A stretch of DNA of 64,000 nt from Parvibaculum sp039973015 (GTDB lineage Bacteria; Pseudomonadota; Alphaproteobacteria; Parvibaculales; Parvibaculaceae). The notes under the pieces were generated by a model that ran no database searches, had not been told where the DNA came from, and saw only the letters and a program-made list of their open reading frames with translations. Positions 44,634 to 54,087 of the stretch are shown in pieces. Numbering within the stretch: position 1 is the stretch's first letter; each line of letters starts with the position of its first letter. The stretch covers positions 620,001 through 684,000 of the forward strand of contig NZ_JBDWLT010000008.1 in NCBI RefSeq assembly GCF_039973015.1. The letters run 5' to 3'. A program made the position numbers and the translations under genes.

Positions 44634-46430
44634 TTGGATAAAAAGGCGAATGAAGCGCGCGCTTTACTGGGCGCGCAGGAGAAGGCCGCGCGGCCTCGCC
44701 GCCCCCCGAGACCGCGCCGCCAAAGCGAGCGACCCCTTTTTGGCGAACTGGCCGTCGAGGCGGGGTTCCTGCCTGCGGAAATGCTCGCGTCCGCGCTCGA
44801 CAGACAGAAGCTCTGGGGCGGTTCGCTCGGCAAGGTACTGGTGAGCACAGGCGCCATGAGCTCGGCGGATGTCGCCCGGCTCTATGGCCGCCAGCGAGGG
44901 GTGCCCTGCGTCGACCTGTGGGACGAACCGCGCGACCCTGCCCTTGCCGACCCCGAGGCGCTTGATTTCTACCTCGAAGAGGATTGCATACCCTGGCAAC
45001 GGCGCGCCGGGGAGACGATCTACATAGCCGGGAACCCGGACAAGGCCAGAGCGGCCATCGCCACGAGGGAGGGACGCCATCTCCCCGTCTTCGTCACCTC
45101 ACAAAGCGGGCTGAGGCAAACTCTTGCCCGGGATTTCGCGGCCACGCTGACCGACCGGGCGATCTTCGGCCTGGTGCGGCAGATGCCGGAAAGTTCGGCG
45201 GCGCTGCGACTGACGCGAACGCAGGTTCGTATTCTGGCGGTGTGCGCCGTGCTTCTTCTCGCAATGCTGCCGGGCTTTGCCGCAACGATCCTCACCAGTG
45301 CCAACATCGCCCTCGGGCTCGTCTTTATCGCGCTGTCGGGGCTTCGCTACACATCGATTTTCGTGGGGCTGACCTCTCCCCCCAGCCGCGAAGAAATGGC
45401 CTATGAGAACCGGGGTGCGCCACAAGATACCGAACTTCCGGTCTATACGGTGATGGTGCCGCTGTTCCGCGAGGCGCGGGTTTTACCCATCCTCACCAAG
45501 GCGCTGCGAGACATCGACTATCCGGCGTCGAAGCTGGACATCAAGCTTATCTTCGAGGAAAGCGACCCCGAAACGCTTGCCGCAGCAAAGGCGCTGAAAC
45601 TGCCGGACCATTTCGAGTTCATCGTGGTACCGGACAGCCTGCCGCGCACCAAGCCGAAGGCATGCAACTTCGCGCTGCCTTTCGCGCGCGGCGACTATCT
45701 CGTGATCTACGATGCCGAGGATTCGCCCGAGCCTCTGCAGCTCAAAAAGGCCGTTGCCGCATTCGGGGAGGGCGACGAAAAACTCGCCTGCGTTCAGGCG
45801 CAGCTCAATTACTACAACTGGAACGAGAACTGGCTGACGCGGCAATTCGCCATCGAATATGCGGCCTTTTTCGACTTGTTACTGCCCACCATGGTACGGC
45901 TCGGCATGCCGATACCTCTTGGCGGAACCTCGACGCATTTTCGCACAGCCTTGCTGCGCGAGGCGGGTGCCTGGGACCCGAACAATGTGACGGAGGATGC
46001 CGATCTCGGCCTGCGGCTCGCACTGCTTGGCTACCGCTGCGGTGTGATCCGTTCGACCACCCAGGAGGAGGCGAATTGCCGTCTGCCGAACTGGGTGCGG
46101 CAGCGCTCTCGCTGGATCAAGGGCTGGATGCAGACCTATCTGGTCCGGATGCGCCACCCGGTCCGCCTCTACCGGGCCATCGGCTTCAGGGGCTTTATGG
46201 GGTTTCAGCTCCTGATCGGCGGCTTCACCCTTTCGAGCCTCGTTCATCCGCTCTTCTACGTGGCGGTGGCGTTCGCGATTGCAAAGAACGGCACGCTCAC
46301 CGATTTCAATCATGCCGGGCTTGCCGTCTTCAATGCGCTCGTCCTTGTATCGGGATATTCGCTATCCATCGCCGCGGGGATGGCGGCTGTCTCGGCGCGG
46401 GGGCTTTTCCGCTTTTGGGGCAAACGCTGA
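44634..46430 (+). CDS. GT2 glycosyltransferase with N-terminal GspE_N (MshEN-like) domain
   Basis: A 598-residue inner-membrane protein. The N-terminal ~170 residues form a GspE_N/MshEN-like domain (LFGELAVEAGFLPAEML, GKVLVSTGAMSSADVARLYG), a fold that can bind c-di-GMP in other proteins. Two membrane helices (~195-240) precede a processive GT2 domain with YDAEDSP (~358), NVTEDADLGLRL (~450) and QRSRWIKG (~489), typical of cellulose-synthase-like enzymes. C-terminal helices follow. The start is TTG with AGGGGG 7 bases upstream. The family's usual C-terminal tail is absent in this frame and present in the next feature. Confidence 0.88.
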   Translation: MDKKANEARALLGAQEKAARPRRPPRPRRQSERPLFGELAVEAGFLPAEMLASALDRQKLWGGSLGKVLVSTGAMSSADVARLYGRQRGVPCVDLWDEPRDPALADPEALDFYLEEDCIPWQRRAGETIYIAGNPDKARAAIATREGRHLPVFVTSQSGLRQTLARDFAATLTDRAIFGLVRQMPESSAALRLTRTQVRILAVCAVLLLAMLPGFAATILTSANIALGLVFIALSGLRYTSIFVGLTSPPSREEMAYENRGAPQDTELPVYTVMVPLFREARVLPILTKALRDIDYPASKLDIKLIFEESDPETLAAAKALKLPDHFEFIVVPDSLPRTKPKACNFALPFARGDYLVIYDAEDSPEPLQLKKAVAAFGEGDEKLACVQAQLNYYNWNENWLTRQFAIEYAAFFDLLLPTMVRLGMPIPLGGTSTHFRTALLREAGAWDPNNVTEDADLGLRLALLGYRCGVIRSTTQEEANCRLPNWVRQRSRWIKGWMQTYLVRMRHPVRLYRAIGFRGFMGFQLLIGGFTLSSLVHPLFYVAVAFAIAKNGTLTDFNHAGLAVFNALVLVSGYSLSIAAGMAAVSARGLFRFWGKR

Positions 46431-46597
46431 TGATGCCCTTTTACTGGCTGCTTATTTCCATCGCCGCCTACAAAGCCCTTTGGCAGCTCATCACCAAACC
46501 GTTCCATTGGGAGAAGACCGAGCACGGCATCAGCAGCATGCTGGAAAGCCGTTTTACCGGAAGCGACGAAAAACTTGCTTCTGACGGGGTTCACTAA
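46430..46597 (+). CDS. Small ORF carrying the C-terminal tail of the GT2 glycosyltransferase in a shifted frame
   Basis: A 55-codon frame starting ATGATG, whose first A is the last base of the upstream TGA (TGATG). It encodes PFYWLLISIAAYKALWQLI followed by KPFHWEKTEHG. That sequence is the expected C-terminal end of GspE_N-type GT2 proteins, where a final membrane helix is followed by PFHWEKT(E/R)HG. It is in the -1 frame relative to the main gene, just after TTTTGGGG. Possible explanations are a one-base deletion or sequencing error in that run, or a genuine split gene with coupled translation. Confidence 0.55.
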   Translation: MMPFYWLLISIAAYKALWQLITKPFHWEKTEHGISSMLESRFTGSDEKLASDGVH

Positions 46598-46659
46598 CCA
46601 ATCGCTAAAGACTTTGCCGGATATTGGCGCTCTACCCAGCAAAAAGCCGAGAGTCGTCA

Positions 46660-47184
46660 ATGTCGCAAGAAGCGGAAAACAATCGCAAGGAAATCGGGCC
46701 CGAGGCCTATGCCCAGCTCGGTGTGCTGATCGTCGAGGACACGCTCTATATGGCGAACATGCTCCGTGGCATACTGAATGGACTTGGCGTACGGAACATC
46801 GTGAGCGCGCGAACCGGCGAGGATGCGCTGGCCGCCCTCATGCGCGGCAAGGTCGACATCGCGATCATGGACGACCTCGAACCGCCGCTCGACGGGCTCT
46901 CCGTGGTGCGCGCCGTGCGCACGGCAGAAGAAAGCAATCTCAACGATATCCCCGTGATCTATGTGACGACCCGGCGCGAACGCGGCTCCATCATCGAAGC
47001 GCGGGACGCGGGCGTGACGGAAATCCTGTCCAAACCCTTCTCCGCGCAGCAACTCATCGACCGGATCGAAACCGTGCTGACGCGGCCCCGCGCCACCGTT
47101 CGCTCCGCCGCCTTCACAGGGCCGGACCGCCGCCGCAGGGACGGCAAGGCGCCGGTCAAACGCCGCGAGAGCGACCGGGGCTGA
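46660..47184 (+). CDS. CheY-like single-domain response regulator
   Basis: A 174-residue protein. The receiver domain runs from about 18 to 142 with the acidic pocket VLIVEDTLY, the phospho-acceptor Asp71 in IMDDLEPPLDG, a Thr in YVTTRRE, and Lys125 in LSKPFS. A ~30-residue basic C-terminal tail (GPDRRRRDGK) follows, with no output domain. Residues 1-17 are a short extension. It lies downstream of the glycosyltransferase, so it may couple signalling to polysaccharide synthesis. That is inference. The cognate kinase is unknown. Confidence 0.9.
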   Translation: MSQEAENNRKEIGPEAYAQLGVLIVEDTLYMANMLRGILNGLGVRNIVSARTGEDALAALMRGKVDIAIMDDLEPPLDGLSVVRAVRTAEESNLNDIPVIYVTTRRERGSIIEARDAGVTEILSKPFSAQQLIDRIETVLTRPRATVRSAAFTGPDRRRRDGKAPVKRRESDRG

Positions 47185-47187
47185 CCC

Positions 47188-48723
47188 TCAGGCGCCTGCG
47201 CCGCAGGCCATGCGATATTCATCCCGCAAGAGATTCTTCTGAACCTTGCCCATCGTGTTGCGAGGCAGGTCTTCGGTAAAGAAGGCTCGCTTGGGCACCT
47301 TGTAGTTTGCGAGCCTGTCCTTCAACCGCGCGAGGAGGTCCGCCTCGTCGATGAAATGGCCCTGACGCAAAACGACGACGGCCACGCCCGCTTCACCGAA
47401 ATCCGGGTGGGGGACACCGACAATCGCCGATTCAAGCACTTCGGGCATATCGTCGACCAGCTCCTCGATTTCCTTCGGATAGACATTGAAACCGCCGGAG
47501 ATAATGAGGTCTTTTGCACGGCCGACGAGATGCACATACCCCTCGGCATCGATCATCGCGACATCGCCCGTCTTGAACCAGCTTTCTTCCGTGAACTCCT
47601 CGGCCGATTTTTCCGGCATGCGCCAGTAGCCGCGAAAGACATTCGGTCCGCGCACCTGCAAACCGCCGACCTCCCCCGCCGCAAGCAGCGCGCCCTCATC
47701 GCTCATGACGCGCACCTCGACGCCCGGCAACGGAAAGCCGACCGTCCCGGGGCGCCGCTCGCCCTCATAGGGGTTCGAGGTATTCATGCCTGTTTCCGTC
47801 ATGCCATAGCGCTCAAGGATCGCATGGCCGGTGCGGGCACGAAACTCCTCGAAGGTTTCGGCAAGCAGGGGCGCAGAACCCGAAGTGAAGAGACGCATAT
47901 GAGAAACGGGCGCGCGGCAGAAATCATCGCCCGAGAGAAGACGCGTGTAGAAGGTCGGCACACCCATGAAGACGGTCGCGCGCGGCAATTCGCGGATCAC
48001 GTCCTCGCGGTCGAACTTGCGCAGCCAGATCATCTTTGCGCCGGAAAGAAGCGCGCAATGACAGGCAACGAAAAGACCATGCGCGTGGAAGATCGGCAGT
48101 GCGTGAAGCAGCGTGTCCGCATCCGTGAAGCGCCATGCATCGCGGAGCGCAAGACCGTTTGCCGCAAGGTTGCCATGCGTGAGCATCGCGCCTTTCGGTT
48201 TGCCCGTCGTTCCAGAGGTGTAGAGGATCGCCGCGAGATCCTCGGCACGGCATTCGGCGGGTTCGACCTCTTCCGTCACTTCCGCCGCCGCGTCGATGAA
48301 ACTTCCGCCCGCGTCGGGGTCGAGCGTCAAGAGATGAGATGTTTTGCGCCGCGCACATATGCCGCGCAACGCGGCTTCGACCGACGGATCGCAGATGACG
48401 AGCGCAGGCTCGGCATTGCCGATGAGGTAGTCCACTTCGTCCGCGCGATAGGCGATATTCATCGGCAGAAAGACAAACCCTCCGCGCAGGCAGGCAAGAT
48501 AGGCGGCGAGCGCTTCAGGCGACTTTTCGACCTGGAGCGCGACACGGTCGCCGCGCACGAGCCCGAGACGCGAAAAGAAGGCGGCGTAGCGCGAGGCCGT
48601 CGCGAGGAGATCGGCGAAAGACCATATGCGCGGGCCGCGAGCGCGATCCGGCGCCTCGATTGCGGTCCGGGTTCGGTCTGCGGGAAGGGACGCTTCTATG
48701 AGCGTGTAGAGGGACGGGCTCAT
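47188..48723 (-). CDS. AMP-forming acyl-CoA synthetase, malonyl-CoA synthetase (MatB)-like
   Basis: A 511-residue ANL-superfamily ligase that activates a carboxylic acid with ATP and CoA. The P-loop is LYTSGTTGKPKGAMLTH, and the adenylation core includes ERYGMTETGMNTSNPYEG, GYWRMPEKSAEEF and KTGDVAMIDAEGYVHLVGR. The C-terminal Lys is in RNTMGKVQKN. The length and MTETGMNTSNPY segment resemble malonyl-CoA/short dicarboxylate synthetases more than long-chain FadD. It is 73 bases downstream of the BCCT gene on the same strand and convergent with the response regulator. Confidence 0.88.
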   Translation of the reverse strand: MSPSLYTLIEASLPADRTRTAIEAPDRARGPRIWSFADLLATASRYAAFFSRLGLVRGDRVALQVEKSPEALAAYLACLRGGFVFLPMNIAYRADEVDYLIGNAEPALVICDPSVEAALRGICARRKTSHLLTLDPDAGGSFIDAAAEVTEEVEPAECRAEDLAAILYTSGTTGKPKGAMLTHGNLAANGLALRDAWRFTDADTLLHALPIFHAHGLFVACHCALLSGAKMIWLRKFDREDVIRELPRATVFMGVPTFYTRLLSGDDFCRAPVSHMRLFTSGSAPLLAETFEEFRARTGHAILERYGMTETGMNTSNPYEGERRPGTVGFPLPGVEVRVMSDEGALLAAGEVGGLQVRGPNVFRGYWRMPEKSAEEFTEESWFKTGDVAMIDAEGYVHLVGRAKDLIISGGFNVYPKEIEELVDDMPEVLESAIVGVPHPDFGEAGVAVVVLRQGHFIDEADLLARLKDRLANYKVPKRAFFTEDLPRNTMGKVQKNLLRDEYRMACGAGA

Positions 48724-48796
48724 TTTTATGGTCTCGCTATTCTGGCCGGTTACCGACCTTATAGCGGAGCGGGCGCCTTATCGCACCTTTGAGGCC

Positions 48797-50773
48797 TCAG
48801 CCCGCCATATGCGTGTTCAGATAATGCATATGACGCTCGTATTGGCCGAGAAGATCCGCAATCACCTGCTCCTTGCTGAAACCCATGATGTCGTAGCGCT
48901 GGCCGCCTTCGCGCAGCGCCACTTCCGCGCGCCAGGTATGATCCGGTCCCTCCCGCTCGCCTTCGAGCGCGGTCATGGCGAAGCTCGGCACAGGAACGCT
49001 GCGAAGAGCAACGCCGTAGACAAAGGCGTCTTCACCATGCGTGACCGTGATGGTGACCTCGCGCTCGGCAACCTCGACTTCCGCCGACATGCCGCGCCCC
49101 CGGATCTCTTCCGCAACCTCCTTGAGGGCGGGCGCGACCGTATCGCGCAGGAAGGCGACAGCCCGTTCGCGCGTCGGGTTGTGCAATAGCACGGCGAGCC
49201 TGTGCTTCCAGGGAATTGCCGGATGCGCCGCCACCATACCAGGCGTGGCCTGGAGGCTCTGCTGGCGTTTCGTTTCACCGCGAAGCGCCTTGAAGAGACC
49301 GTAGCAAACGACAAGCAGGATCACCGCCAGCGGGAAGCCGCTTGCGATGGCGCCTGTTTGCAGCGCCGCGAGACCACCCGCAAGAAGAAGGATCGCAGCG
49401 ACAAGCCCCTCTGTCAGCGCCCAGAACACACGCTGCCAGACGGGTGGCTCCGGCTCCCCGCCGGAGGTGATGATGTCGATGACGAGGCTGCCGGAATCCG
49501 ACGACGTCACGAAGAAGGTGATGACGAGAAGCGTCGCGATAGTCATCGAAATGCCGGCGAAGGGAAGATGCCCGAGAAACTGGAAGAGGGCGACAGCGAC
49601 ATCCGCCTGCACGGCATCGACCATCTGCGCCGATCCATCAAGCTGCATGGAAAGCGCCGTGTTGCCGAAGATGGTGAACCAGAGAAAGGTGAAGCCCGAC
49701 GGCACAAGCAGCACACCGATCACGAATTCGCGAATGGTTCGGCCGCGCGAGATGCGCGCGATGAACATGCCGACGAAGGGCGACCAGGAAATCCACCAGC
49801 CCCAATAGAAGAGGGTCCACCCGCCGATCCATTCATTCGGCTGATAGGCATAAAGCGTGAAGGTCTTGCCGATAATGTCGCTGATATAGGCGCCGGTGTT
49901 CTGCATCGTCGCCTGAAGGAGAAAGACCGTCGGCCCGACCAGAAGCACGAAAAGCATCAGCGTTACGGCAAGCGCGAGGTTGAGTTCGGAGAGGCGGCGG
50001 ATACCGGCATTGATGCCGGAAACAACGGAAACCGTCGCGAGCAGGGTTATGCCCGCGATCAGCATGAGCTGCACGCTTATGTCCGGCTCAATGCCGAAGA
50101 GATAGTTGAGGCCGGCATTGACCTGCATGACGCCAAGGCCAAGCGAGGTTGCGACGCCGAACATGGTGCCGAATACAGCGAAGATATCGACGACATGGCC
50201 GATCCAGCCATGGATGCGGTCACCGATCAGCGGATAGAGAGCGGAGCGGACGGTAAGCGGCAGGCCGACACGGAAAGAGAAGTAGGCAAGCGCGAGGCCC
50301 ATGACCGCATAGATCGCCCAGGCGTGAAGGCCCCAATGGAAAAAGGAAAGCTGCATCGCGTTGCGCGCTGCCTCCACCGTGCCGCCTTCTCCCACCGGCG
50401 GGGACGCGAAATGCAGCACAGGCTCTGCAACACCATAGAACATGATGCCGATGCCCATGCCTGCGCTGAACAGCATCGCAAACCAGGAGGTCGTTGAGAA
50501 GTCGGGTTCAGAATCGTCCGGTCCGAGCCTGATTGCGCCCATGGAGCTTGCGGCAATGCCAATGGCAAAGACGAGAAACGTCGCCACGGCCGCGACATAG
50601 AACCAGCCCATTTCATGCACGATCCATGACTGAATCGCGGCAAAGATGGTGGAAGCATCATCCGGATCGCGCACCGCGAAGAAAAGAGCCGCAAAAATGA
50701 GCCCCGCCGACCCGAGGAACACCGGCGTGTTCGCCTGAAAAAAACGCGGTCTTTTCTCGTCGCCCACCGCCAT
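48797..50773 (-). CDS. BCCT-family betaine/choline/carnitine transporter
   Basis: A 658-residue transporter with twelve membrane segments. The glycine-rich MFSAGMGIGIMFYGVAEP and the BCCT signature WWISWSPFVGMFIARISRGRT identify the family. The GMGIG form matches Na+-coupled betaine carriers. The C-terminal ~130-residue cytoplasmic extension is as in BetT-type osmoregulated carriers. The ATG at 50773 has GGGAG upstream. A longer frame exists but adds non-membrane residues. The likely job is uptake of compatible solutes. Confidence 0.93.
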   Translation of the reverse strand: MAVGDEKRPRFFQANTPVFLGSAGLIFAALFFAVRDPDDASTIFAAIQSWIVHEMGWFYVAAVATFLVFAIGIAASSMGAIRLGPDDSEPDFSTTSWFAMLFSAGMGIGIMFYGVAEPVLHFASPPVGEGGTVEAARNAMQLSFFHWGLHAWAIYAVMGLALAYFSFRVGLPLTVRSALYPLIGDRIHGWIGHVVDIFAVFGTMFGVATSLGLGVMQVNAGLNYLFGIEPDISVQLMLIAGITLLATVSVVSGINAGIRRLSELNLALAVTLMLFVLLVGPTVFLLQATMQNTGAYISDIIGKTFTLYAYQPNEWIGGWTLFYWGWWISWSPFVGMFIARISRGRTIREFVIGVLLVPSGFTFLWFTIFGNTALSMQLDGSAQMVDAVQADVAVALFQFLGHLPFAGISMTIATLLVITFFVTSSDSGSLVIDIITSGGEPEPPVWQRVFWALTEGLVAAILLLAGGLAALQTGAIASGFPLAVILLVVCYGLFKALRGETKRQQSLQATPGMVAAHPAIPWKHRLAVLLHNPTRERAVAFLRDTVAPALKEVAEEIRGRGMSAEVEVAEREVTITVTHGEDAFVYGVALRSVPVPSFAMTALEGEREGPDHTWRAEVALREGGQRYDIMGFSKEQVIADLLGQYERHMHYLNTHMAG

Positions 50774-51010
50774 GCCGGAGCTCCCTTCGCTGATTGCGCG
50801 CGTGAAAAATGCGCCATGGCGGCGAAGGAGATCGCCGCACACCCGATCGGGGTTATGTGATTTGGCGGCAGCATTGCATAGCTGGCGCCGAGGGCCAACC
50901 CATGCACCCGTTTCGGGCCCGGCACCGAATTTCAGGCCGTTTCCCCCGAGCGCAAAGAAGGCTAGGCTTCACCCTGCCTTGCCGGGGGGCCAGCGCCGGG
51001 AGTATTTCAG

Positions 51011-51625
51011 ATGCGTATCGTGCTTTTCACCGTGTTCGCGCTATCCATTGCGGGCTCCGCATGGGCGGCCGTCCTGACGCCACCACAGAGCGGATATAGC
51101 GCGACGCGCATCGTGAATGCCGGCGGAAACGAGATTTCCGGCAAGGTCTATGCGCAGGACCAGAACGAGCGCTGGGAAATGACCGTTCAGGGGATGCGTC
51201 AGATTTCAATCCTGCAACACAAATCGGGACGCGCCTATCTCTACATGCCGGACATGAACATGGCGATGAGCGTGAACACAGCCGACGCCGCGAAATACGG
51301 TGTGAGCGAGATATTCACAGGTATTGAAGCGGAAGAAGCGGGGACCGACGTCGTCAACGGCGAGCAGACAAAGCGTTACCGGATTGCGGCAAACGAGCAG
51401 AACCGGAACACTGAGACGATGGTCTGGCTCACCGATGACGGTATTCCGGTGAAGGTCGAGGGGAGCAGCCCGCAGGGCCCATTTTCGATGACGCTCGAAG
51501 ATTTGAAACGCGGTCCGCAGGATGCGTCGCTCTTCAAGCTGCCTGATGGTGTCACGCCGATGACCATGCCCGCCGGGCTGCCGGACATGATCCAGAGCGG
51601 GCGCATGCCGGGTATGCCGCAATAA
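51011..51625 (+). CDS. Exported DUF4412-like protein
   Basis: A 204-residue protein with a Sec signal (MRIVLFTVFALSIAGSAWAA) and a beta-rich mature part: MTVQGMRQISILQHKSG, YLYMPDMNMAMSV, TKRYRIAANEQ and MVWLTDDGIPVKVEG. This resembles the DUF4412/LolA-like fold of envelope proteins. The C-terminus is Met/Pro-rich (TMPAGLPDMI). Function is unknown. It is divergent from the BCCT gene across a 237-bp gap. Confidence 0.75.
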   Translation: MRIVLFTVFALSIAGSAWAAVLTPPQSGYSATRIVNAGGNEISGKVYAQDQNERWEMTVQGMRQISILQHKSGRAYLYMPDMNMAMSVNTADAAKYGVSEIFTGIEAEEAGTDVVNGEQTKRYRIAANEQNRNTETMVWLTDDGIPVKVEGSSPQGPFSMTLEDLKRGPQDASLFKLPDGVTPMTMPAGLPDMIQSGRMPGMPQ

Positions 51626-51645
51626 ACATGCCCTGGAGGAACCGT

Positions 51646-51741
51646 TCAGGCGAGGATGACGCCCGCCGCGATCAAAAAGAACAGGAATGTGCCGAGCAGA
51701 AGCCCGAGCGCGCCCGCAGCGGCATGTCGCAGAACCAGCAT
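51646..51741 (-). CDS. Possible 31-residue single-pass membrane microprotein
   Basis: A 31-codon frame, MLVLRHAAAGALGLLLG followed by TFLFFLIAAGVILA, giving one confident transmembrane helix. A strong GAGGAGGGG ribosome-binding site ends 3 bases before the ATG, which is unusually good for a chance ORF. No homologue is recalled. It lies in the gap between the DUF4412-like gene and tRNA-Gly. Whether it is translated is unproven. Confidence 0.4.
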   Translation of the reverse strand: MLVLRHAAAGALGLLLGTFLFFLIAAGVILA

Positions 51742-51908
51742 CTTCCCCTCCTCGTCCCGTTCCGTGAGGATCGCCTTCTCCCATGAAGACTGCCTTAACG
51801 GGGAGGAAGCCGCATGATCCGTTTGGACCATGCGATGACACTTGTCGTGCGCCGGTCAGGGGCGCGATTGAGAAGCCGTCTGCGGCGGCGACTTTACAAG
51901 AGGAGGAC

Positions 51909-51982
51909 TGGAGCGGGTGAAGGGAATCGAACCCTCGTCGTAAGCTTGGGAAGCTTCTGCTCTACCATTGAGCTACACCCGC
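51909..51982 (-). tRNA. tRNA-Gly (anticodon CCC)
   Basis: On the minus strand GCGGGTG pairs with CACCCGC as the acceptor stem. The D arm is GCTCAATGGTAGAGC. The anticodon loop TTCCCAA (anticodon CCC) is flanked by AAGC/GCTT. The T arm contains GGTTCGATTCC, and TCCA supplies the discriminator base and encoded CCA end. Total length is 74 nt with CCA. Confidence 0.95.
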
Positions 51983-52026
51983 CCGGCTCGAACTAGTTAC
52001 GTTCTCGGCGGCGTTTCCGCAAGAGG

Positions 52027-53046
52027 CTACCAGCGGTTGCGGACCTCCTCGGCAAAGCCCAGGAGTTCCTTCACCTCGATCCGGCGTCCGTCGTCAAGGA
52101 CGACCGTGCCGGAAAAACGGCCGAAAACCTGATGCTGGATCGAACGTATCAGCTTCAGGTCGACGGCGCTGTGGCGATCGATGATCGGCTCGAAACGCAT
52201 TTCGAAGCGACCGTCATTGCTGGTGAAGGACCAGGGAGCGCCGTCGAATGTGTCTGGCGGGATATGGAAGGTCACCTCATCGAACTTGTGCGCCCTGCCC
52301 TCGAAAAAGATCATGTTCTCCGTAGCCGCCGAGGTGTCGCCGAAGCCATAGCCGATATTGAAGCCGACGGGCTTGCCATCCGCGAGGCCGGAAGCCGAGC
52401 CCCAGTACCAGACATTGTCATAGGTCCAGACGCCGCGACCCCAGTCCAGCACACCGAAGGCGGAAGACGGCTCGAACGCAAATTTCTCGCCGCCGACGGA
52501 GACGCTGCCGGTGACCGGCATGCAGTTGATCTTCTGGTTGTAATAGAAAGCGCGGGGCGCATTGGCGAAGGGCGTTGCGATCACCATGCGGTCCATGGGC
52601 GGCTGCTCAAGGAAGAGATCGGCCTTGAGGCCCCTGCCCTTGCCGAAATCCGGGCAATCGATGGAAAGACGGCGCCCGCCCGTCTCATGCCGGAACGCCA
52701 TGCCGATTTTCGGATGGTGCTGGACGATGTCGCCTGCATCCGCGCTTTCCGGGAGCTTCATCCGGCCGCGCGGAAAGGGCGTGACGATGCTTTCCTCGGT
52801 TGCCTTCGGCTTTTCAAAATCGAGCCAGGTGACGCCGAGAAGGCCCATATAGCCATTGTCCGCAACCACGCAGGAAAGGCCATATTGCCCCGCCAGCGCA
52901 CAGTAGTAGTCCCACTCCTTGATGCGATACCAGGGCGCGCCTATGGCGGCGCGGCTGTAGCGGCGCATTTCGCTGCGGGCCCATCCCTTTTCTATGAGAT
53001 GGCCGTTTTCATCCAGAAGATCGCCTCTTGTCAGTTCCCGCTGCAT
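52027..53046 (-). CDS. DUF2804 domain-containing protein
   Basis: A 339-residue soluble protein with DUF2804 features: an N-terminal ARSEMRRYSRAAIGAPWYRIKEWDYY block (partly quoted), YYNQKINCMPVTGSV, FGVLDWGRGVW and WYWGSASG. The fold is probably a beta-rich lipocalin/CrtC-like barrel. Function is unknown. It is divergent from the radical SAM gene (90-bp gap). The longer upstream frame is not coding. Confidence 0.87.
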   Translation of the reverse strand: MQRELTRGDLLDENGHLIEKGWARSEMRRYSRAAIGAPWYRIKEWDYYCALAGQYGLSCVVADNGYMGLLGVTWLDFEKPKATEESIVTPFPRGRMKLPESADAGDIVQHHPKIGMAFRHETGGRRLSIDCPDFGKGRGLKADLFLEQPPMDRMVIATPFANAPRAFYYNQKINCMPVTGSVSVGGEKFAFEPSSAFGVLDWGRGVWTYDNVWYWGSASGLADGKPVGFNIGYGFGDTSAATENMIFFEGRAHKFDEVTFHIPPDTFDGAPWSFTSNDGRFEMRFEPIIDRHSAVDLKLIRSIQHQVFGRFSGTVVLDDGRRIEVKELLGFAEEVRNRW

Positions 53047-53136
53047 CGCCGCTCCTTTTTTCCAGTGACGCGAGACTACCAATCCTCCCGGATTTGTGAA
53101 TGGCGAAGGCGGCGCCCTGCGATTAGCTTCGGGGTC

Positions 53137-54087
53137 ATGAACCACACAACATCTCTCAAATTCAGTCATCCCGATGTGACCGCCAAGGGTGAGCCGCGCG
53201 CTTCTGTATCCTTTCGGCGCCTTGAAACGCTCTGGATCAATACCGGTACGCTCTGCAACATCGAATGCGCGAATTGCTACATCCATTCGAGCCCGACGGA
53301 AGACCGGCTTACCTATTTTACAGCGGCGGATGCCGCGCAGCTTTACGACGAAGCAGCCGTGCTTGCCGCCGAAGATGGCGGACGATTGCCGGAAATCGGC
53401 TTCACAGGCGGCGAACCCTTCATGAACCCGGACATACTGGAGATGGGAGAAGATGCTCTCACGCGCGGGCATGAGGTGCTCATCCTCACCAATGCCATGC
53501 AGCCGATGATGCGGCCGAAGGTGAAGCAGGGACTGCTTGCGCTTCGAGACAAGTTCGGCGACGCGCTGAAATTTCGCGTGAGCCTCGATCATCACACGCG
53601 GGCCCTGCACGATGCGGAGCGCGGCGCGGGAAGTTTTGCGAAGGCGATGGAAGGCCTGTGCTGGCTTTCCACCAACGGCTTCTCTCTTTCCATTGCAGGA
53701 CGCACCATCTCTGGAGAGCCTGAAGCAGAGGAGCGCGCGGGCTATGCGGCGCTTTTCGCGCGCGAGAATATTGAGATTGCGACCGCAGACCCTGCCACTC
53801 TCGTGCTCTTCCCGGAGATGGATGAAAAGGCGGACGTGCCGGAAATCACCACGGCCTGCTGGGACATTCTGCACAAGGATGCCGCGAGCATGATGTGCGC
53901 GACGAGCCGCATGGCGGTGAAGCGCAAGGGGGCACCGGCGCCTGCTATCGTCGCCTGTACGCTGCTCCCGGACGATCCGCAATTCGAGATGGGACGAACG
54001 ATCCGCGAAAGCCTGATGCCGGTGAAGCTCAACCATCGCCATTGTGCGACGTTTTGTGTGCTCGGCGGCGCGAGCTGTTCAGCCTAG
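53137..54087 (+). CDS. Radical SAM protein of unknown specificity
   Basis: A 316-residue protein. TLCNIECANCYIHSSP gives the CxxxCxxC cluster motif, and EIGFTGGEPFMNPDI provides the GGE motif for SAM binding. The C-terminal region has CWDILHKDAASMMCATSRM and a terminal HRHCATFCVLGGASC, which could bind an auxiliary cluster as in SPASM-like proteins, though the spacing is not a standard SPASM. No peptide precursor or partner enzyme is adjacent. Its last 4 bases overlap the convergent lrgB tail. Confidence 0.88.
   Translation: MNHTTSLKFSHPDVTAKGEPRASVSFRRLETLWINTGTLCNIECANCYIHSSPTEDRLTYFTAADAAQLYDEAAVLAAEDGGRLPEIGFTGGEPFMNPDILEMGEDALTRGHEVLILTNAMQPMMRPKVKQGLLALRDKFGDALKFRVSLDHHTRALHDAERGAGSFAKAMEGLCWLSTNGFSLSIAGRTISGEPEAEERAGYAALFARENIEIATADPATLVLFPEMDEKADVPEITTACWDILHKDAASMMCATSRMAVKRKGAPAPAIVACTLLPDDPQFEMGRTIRESLMPVKLNHRHCATFCVLGGASCSA

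Noticed and set aside
49202..50497. A 431-codon plus-strand frame opposite the BCCT gene
   Set aside because: Highly charged low-complexity translation, antisense to a gene with the BCCT signature.
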